From NCBI GenBank assembly GCA_046538945.1, contig JBKHHW010000197.1, forward strand, positions 1 to 5,570: a stretch of DNA of 5,570 nucleotides, written 5' to 3'. This stretch comes from JAEZKC01 sp046538945. Its GTDB lineage: Bacteria > Fibrobacterota > Chitinivibrionia > Chitinivibrionales > Chitinispirillaceae. Positions within the stretch are counted from its first letter, which is position 1. Each line of letters begins with the position of its first letter. Made by a program: the position numbers and the translations under genes. Below are positions 3,550 through 5,570 of the stretch, piece by piece. The notes under the pieces were generated by a model that saw only the letters and a list, made by a program, of their open reading frames with translations, was not told the DNA's origin and did no database searches.

Positions 3550-5570
3550 ATGAAAACCGCTACATCCGCCCGCTCAAAAGAGACGTTCGATTCCATTGCG
3601 AATCAGCTCAACCATCGAGTCAAGCCGGTAAACCGTTCACCGGCCTACGCCTTCGCCCTGGTGGTCACCGCCCTCCTCATGGTGCTTATACCTGTGGCCT
3701 ATCTGTCCCTCACTGTGGCGATCGGATACGGGATTTACCTCTACATCATCCATGCGGCCGCTTTCTTTTTCACCGGAGGAAGCGGTGCTCTGATGAGATT
3801 CATATTCTACTTGGGGCCGCCCCTCGCCGGCGCCATAATGATTTTTTTCATGTTCAAACCACTTTTGGCGAAACCGTCAACTGAGGAAAGTTGTGATCCG
3901 TTGGACATTTCAGACGAACGCGAGTTCATGAATTTTGTAAACAGCATCGCACGCGCGGTTGGTGCACCCCTGCCCTGCAGTGTCGTAGTGGATACAAACG
4001 TGAATGCATCCGCAAGCTTTGCCCCCGGAGTAATCAATTTCTTCAGAAGGAAACTTGTACTCACTATAGGGCTCCCCCTTCTTCGGGGCATGAATACACG
4101 CGAGCTTGCCGGGATTCTCGCTCACGAATTCGGGCACTTTTCTCAAGGGTTCGGCATGTATTTTTCCCTGATAATCAGAAACATCAGTTTTTGGCTTCAC
4201 AGAGTTGTATACGACAGAGATAAGTGGGACGCAACCCTTGAGCATACCGCCCGGAACGTTGATCTCCGAATCGGCATCATGCTCCACCTCGCCCGGGGCA
4301 TGATATGGCTCAACCGAAAGATTCTCTGGTGTTTCATGATGCTGGGACACCTGATAAGCTTCTACCTGCTAAGACAGATGGAATACGACGCCGATCAGTA
4401 CGAAGCGCAGGTCTCCGGAAGCGACCAGTTTGAAAAAACATCCAACCATCTCGTCTGTCTTGGAGCAGCATACCAGGAATCGGTCTACTGGGCATCAAAC
4501 GCATGGCATTCCCGCAGACTCCCGAATGATTTCGGGTATCTGGTTTCCAGCTGCGAAAAAGACCTGGATTCTGAATTACGCCGGAAAATTACCGAAGAGG
4601 CCAACAAGGATGAAAAGAGCCTCTGGGAAACCCACCCCTCAAATGCCGCCCGGATCAGAAGAGTGAACAGCCGTCCAGCTCCGGGAATTTTCACAATCGA
4701 AATTCACTGCACGACTTTGTTCAAAAATTTCGATGCCGTTTCGCAGGAATGCTCCAGACGCCTTTACTTGAATGTACTTGGTGAAGAGTCGGCAAAGGCT
4801 GATCTTCAGTCATCAGAATATTTTGTCAATGAGTCACGCAAAAAACGACAGCATCTCGACGCGTTCGACCGCTTTTTCGGAACAATCTGCGGTATGCCGG
4901 TTCCCCTTCCTTTCAACTGCAGAATCTGTGATATACCACTGACTGATGCCGTTCTGGATGAACTCAAGAATTCCCGGGAGGAAATCAAGAAGCAGATGAA
5001 AACCATTTCCGAACAAAGCGAAGCATACGACCAGCTGTACGAAAAACTGGTCCAGGTTCTTCAGGGAAAAGCCGTTTTGACAGGTGGATTCCGTATCGAG
5101 GAAAACCAATTCGGATTCGAAGGTTCAACCCTAACCGATGCGGATATTGCCGAAACGGAAATCCGCCGGGGTCTGGAGCTTGCCTATTCCCAGCTGATGA
5201 AGACAGCCAAGCCTGTCTGCAGAAGACTTGAATGCGGATTGAGGATTGCATTGGCCTCCAATCCCCAAATTCAGAGCATGATCAGTTCAGCCGAACTTCT
5301 TACCAAATCAGCACATAATGTCAGGGCGGTAATTGAGCACCTGATCGGAGCGGAAATTCTTTTATCCCAGGACCCGACAGGATCGGATAAGCACAGTTCC
5401 GCCATTGCCAAGTACTGCACCGATGCCCGCGAATGCGTGAACAGCATTTGTAAAGAGCTGGGTGATACCCCCTACCCTTTCGAAGGAGAAATCCAAGAGC
5501 CCACGCTCGCCGCCCACCTCAGAGAGAGTAGGAGACAGTGGGACGAGAGAGTAGGAGACAGTGGGACGAG
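3550..5570 (+). CDS. Large membrane M48-family zinc metallopeptidase (3' end outside window)
   Basis: Open for 673 codons to the window edge. The M48 family (Ste24, HtpX, YcaL types) are zinc endopeptidases often acting at membranes. After a polar N-terminus (1-30) come hydrophobic stretches at about 33-74 and 81-105, likely three membrane segments. The peptidase domain follows: HEFGH at 192-196 (zinc ligands H192 and H196, catalytic E193), a hydrophobic stretch near 248-274, then MEYDAD (278-283), where E279 is the expected third zinc ligand, and THPS (361-364), a conserved M48 downstream motif. All key residues are present. Unlike HtpX (about 290 residues), it has some 300 further residues. 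These include a Cys-containing segment (447-460), a charged helical stretch likely to be coiled coil (466-505) and another helical region (about 530-635) of unknown role. The final codons, from about residue 659, are read through a 23-bp tandem repeat and look unlike the rest (ESRRQWDERVGDSGT). The true C-terminus is either replaced by repeat or lies beyond it. Base composition is visibly more GC-rich than at the left of the window. Confidence 0.9.
   Translation, partial: MKTATSARSKETFDSIANQLNHRVKPVNRSPAYAFALVVTALLMVLIPVAYLSLTVAIGYGIYLYIIHAAAFFFTGGSGALMRFIFYLGPPLAGAIMIFFMFKPLLAKPSTEESCDPLDISDEREFMNFVNSIARAVGAPLPCSVVVDTNVNASASFAPGVINFFRRKLVLTIGLPLLRGMNTRELAGILAHEFGHFSQGFGMYFSLIIRNISFWLHRVVYDRDKWDATLEHTARNVDLRIGIMLHLARGMIWLNRKILWCFMMLGHLISFYLLRQMEYDADQYEAQVSGSDQFEKTSNHLVCLGAAYQESVYWASNAWHSRRLPNDFGYLVSSCEKDLDSELRRKITEEANKDEKSLWETHPSNAARIRRVNSRPAPGIFTIEIHCTTLFKNFDAVSQECSRRLYLNVLGEESAKADLQSSEYFVNESRKKRQHLDAFDRFFGTICGMPVPLPFNCRICDIPLTDAVLDELKNSREEIKKQMKTISEQSEAYDQLYEKLVQVLQGKAVLTGGFRIEENQFGFEGSTLTDADIAETEIRRGLELAYSQLMKTAKPVCRRLECGLRIALASNPQIQSMISSAELLTKSAHNVRAVIEHLIGAEILLSQDPTGSDKHSSAIAKYCTDARECVNSICKELGDTPYPFEGEIQEPTLAAHLRESRRQWDERVGDSGT
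5522..5570 (+). repeat. 23-bp purine-rich direct tandem repeat, about 2.1 copies, running off the window
   Basis: Two identical head-to-tail 23-base units occupy 5522-5544 and 5545-5567, and the first three bases of a third follow. Each unit starts GAGAGAGTAGG, continues AGACA and ends GTGGGAC; 19 of 23 bases are purines on this strand. The period is not a multiple of three, so each copy shifts the reading frame relative to the unit. Each copy holds a TAG (unit positions 8-10) that is out of frame in copies one and two. In a third copy it would fall in the peptidase frame at 5575-5577. The true array length is not visible. Confidence 0.9.

Noticed and set aside
4059..4071. ACTCACTATAGGG, identical to the core and start of the phage T7 promoter
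   Set aside because: Only 13 bases match, and the seven bases upstream, needed for T7 polymerase recognition, do not. The stretch encodes conserved-looking peptidase residues (LTIG), so it is a coincidence of coding sequence.
3807..4350. Reverse-strand ORFs of 94 and 146 codons within the peptidase gene
   Set aside because: They lie opposite the segment encoding the HEFGH zinc site, have no recognisable domain and are shadows of a well-supported gene. The same holds for the other minus-strand ORFs in the window.
5522..5570. Tandem repeat as a CRISPR array
   Set aside because: The units are directly adjacent with no variable spacers and there are no cas genes nearby. It is a minisatellite-type repeat.

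Overview
The window is a bacterial chromosomal segment in which every convincing gene lies on the + strand. Six protein genes are supported, with short gaps or overlaps and no RNA gene or CRISPR array. Strong Shine-Dalgarno motifs and a Sec-type signal peptide mark it as bacterial. The taxon cannot be fixed from sequence alone. The mix of small redox, acetyltransferase and Cys-rich genes with a class IV (HDAC11-like) deacetylase and a very large membrane M48 peptidase would suit a Gram-negative anaerobe such as a spirochaete or a PVC-group member, but that is a guess.

Left part (1-2161): a compact set of small cytosolic genes. Two flavodoxin-fold NAD(P)H/FMN oxidoreductases overlap by 20 bases. 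They are followed 16 bases later by a GNAT acetyltransferase and, after 63 bases, by a DUF3795 Cys-rich protein. The first gene may itself be coupled to an upstream gene through an ATGA overlap at 15-18. These four genes look co-transcribed and more AT-rich than the right side. Their joint role is unknown; a small redox/acetylation accessory cassette is the most that can be said.

Middle (2162-3549): a 168-base gap holds a 17-codon ORF with a strong ribosome binding site and a 12-base perfect palindrome. It is followed by a complete class IV histone-deacetylase-family gene whose product carries an N-terminal signal peptide, which is unusual for this enzyme class. Another 170-base gap follows, with only a very short ORF and weak promoter-like matches.

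Right part (3550-5570): a large membrane-bound M48 (Ste24/HtpX-type) zinc metallopeptidase gene that stays open to the window edge. Its last ~50 bases are a purine-rich 23-bp tandem repeat (two full copies plus the start of a third). If the array continues, the third copy places an in-frame TAG at 5575, just beyond the window, so the repeat would supply the C-terminus and stop codon.

The observations most worth following are the exported HDAC11-like enzyme and the repeat array at the M48 gene end. No complete new multi-gene system is evident.
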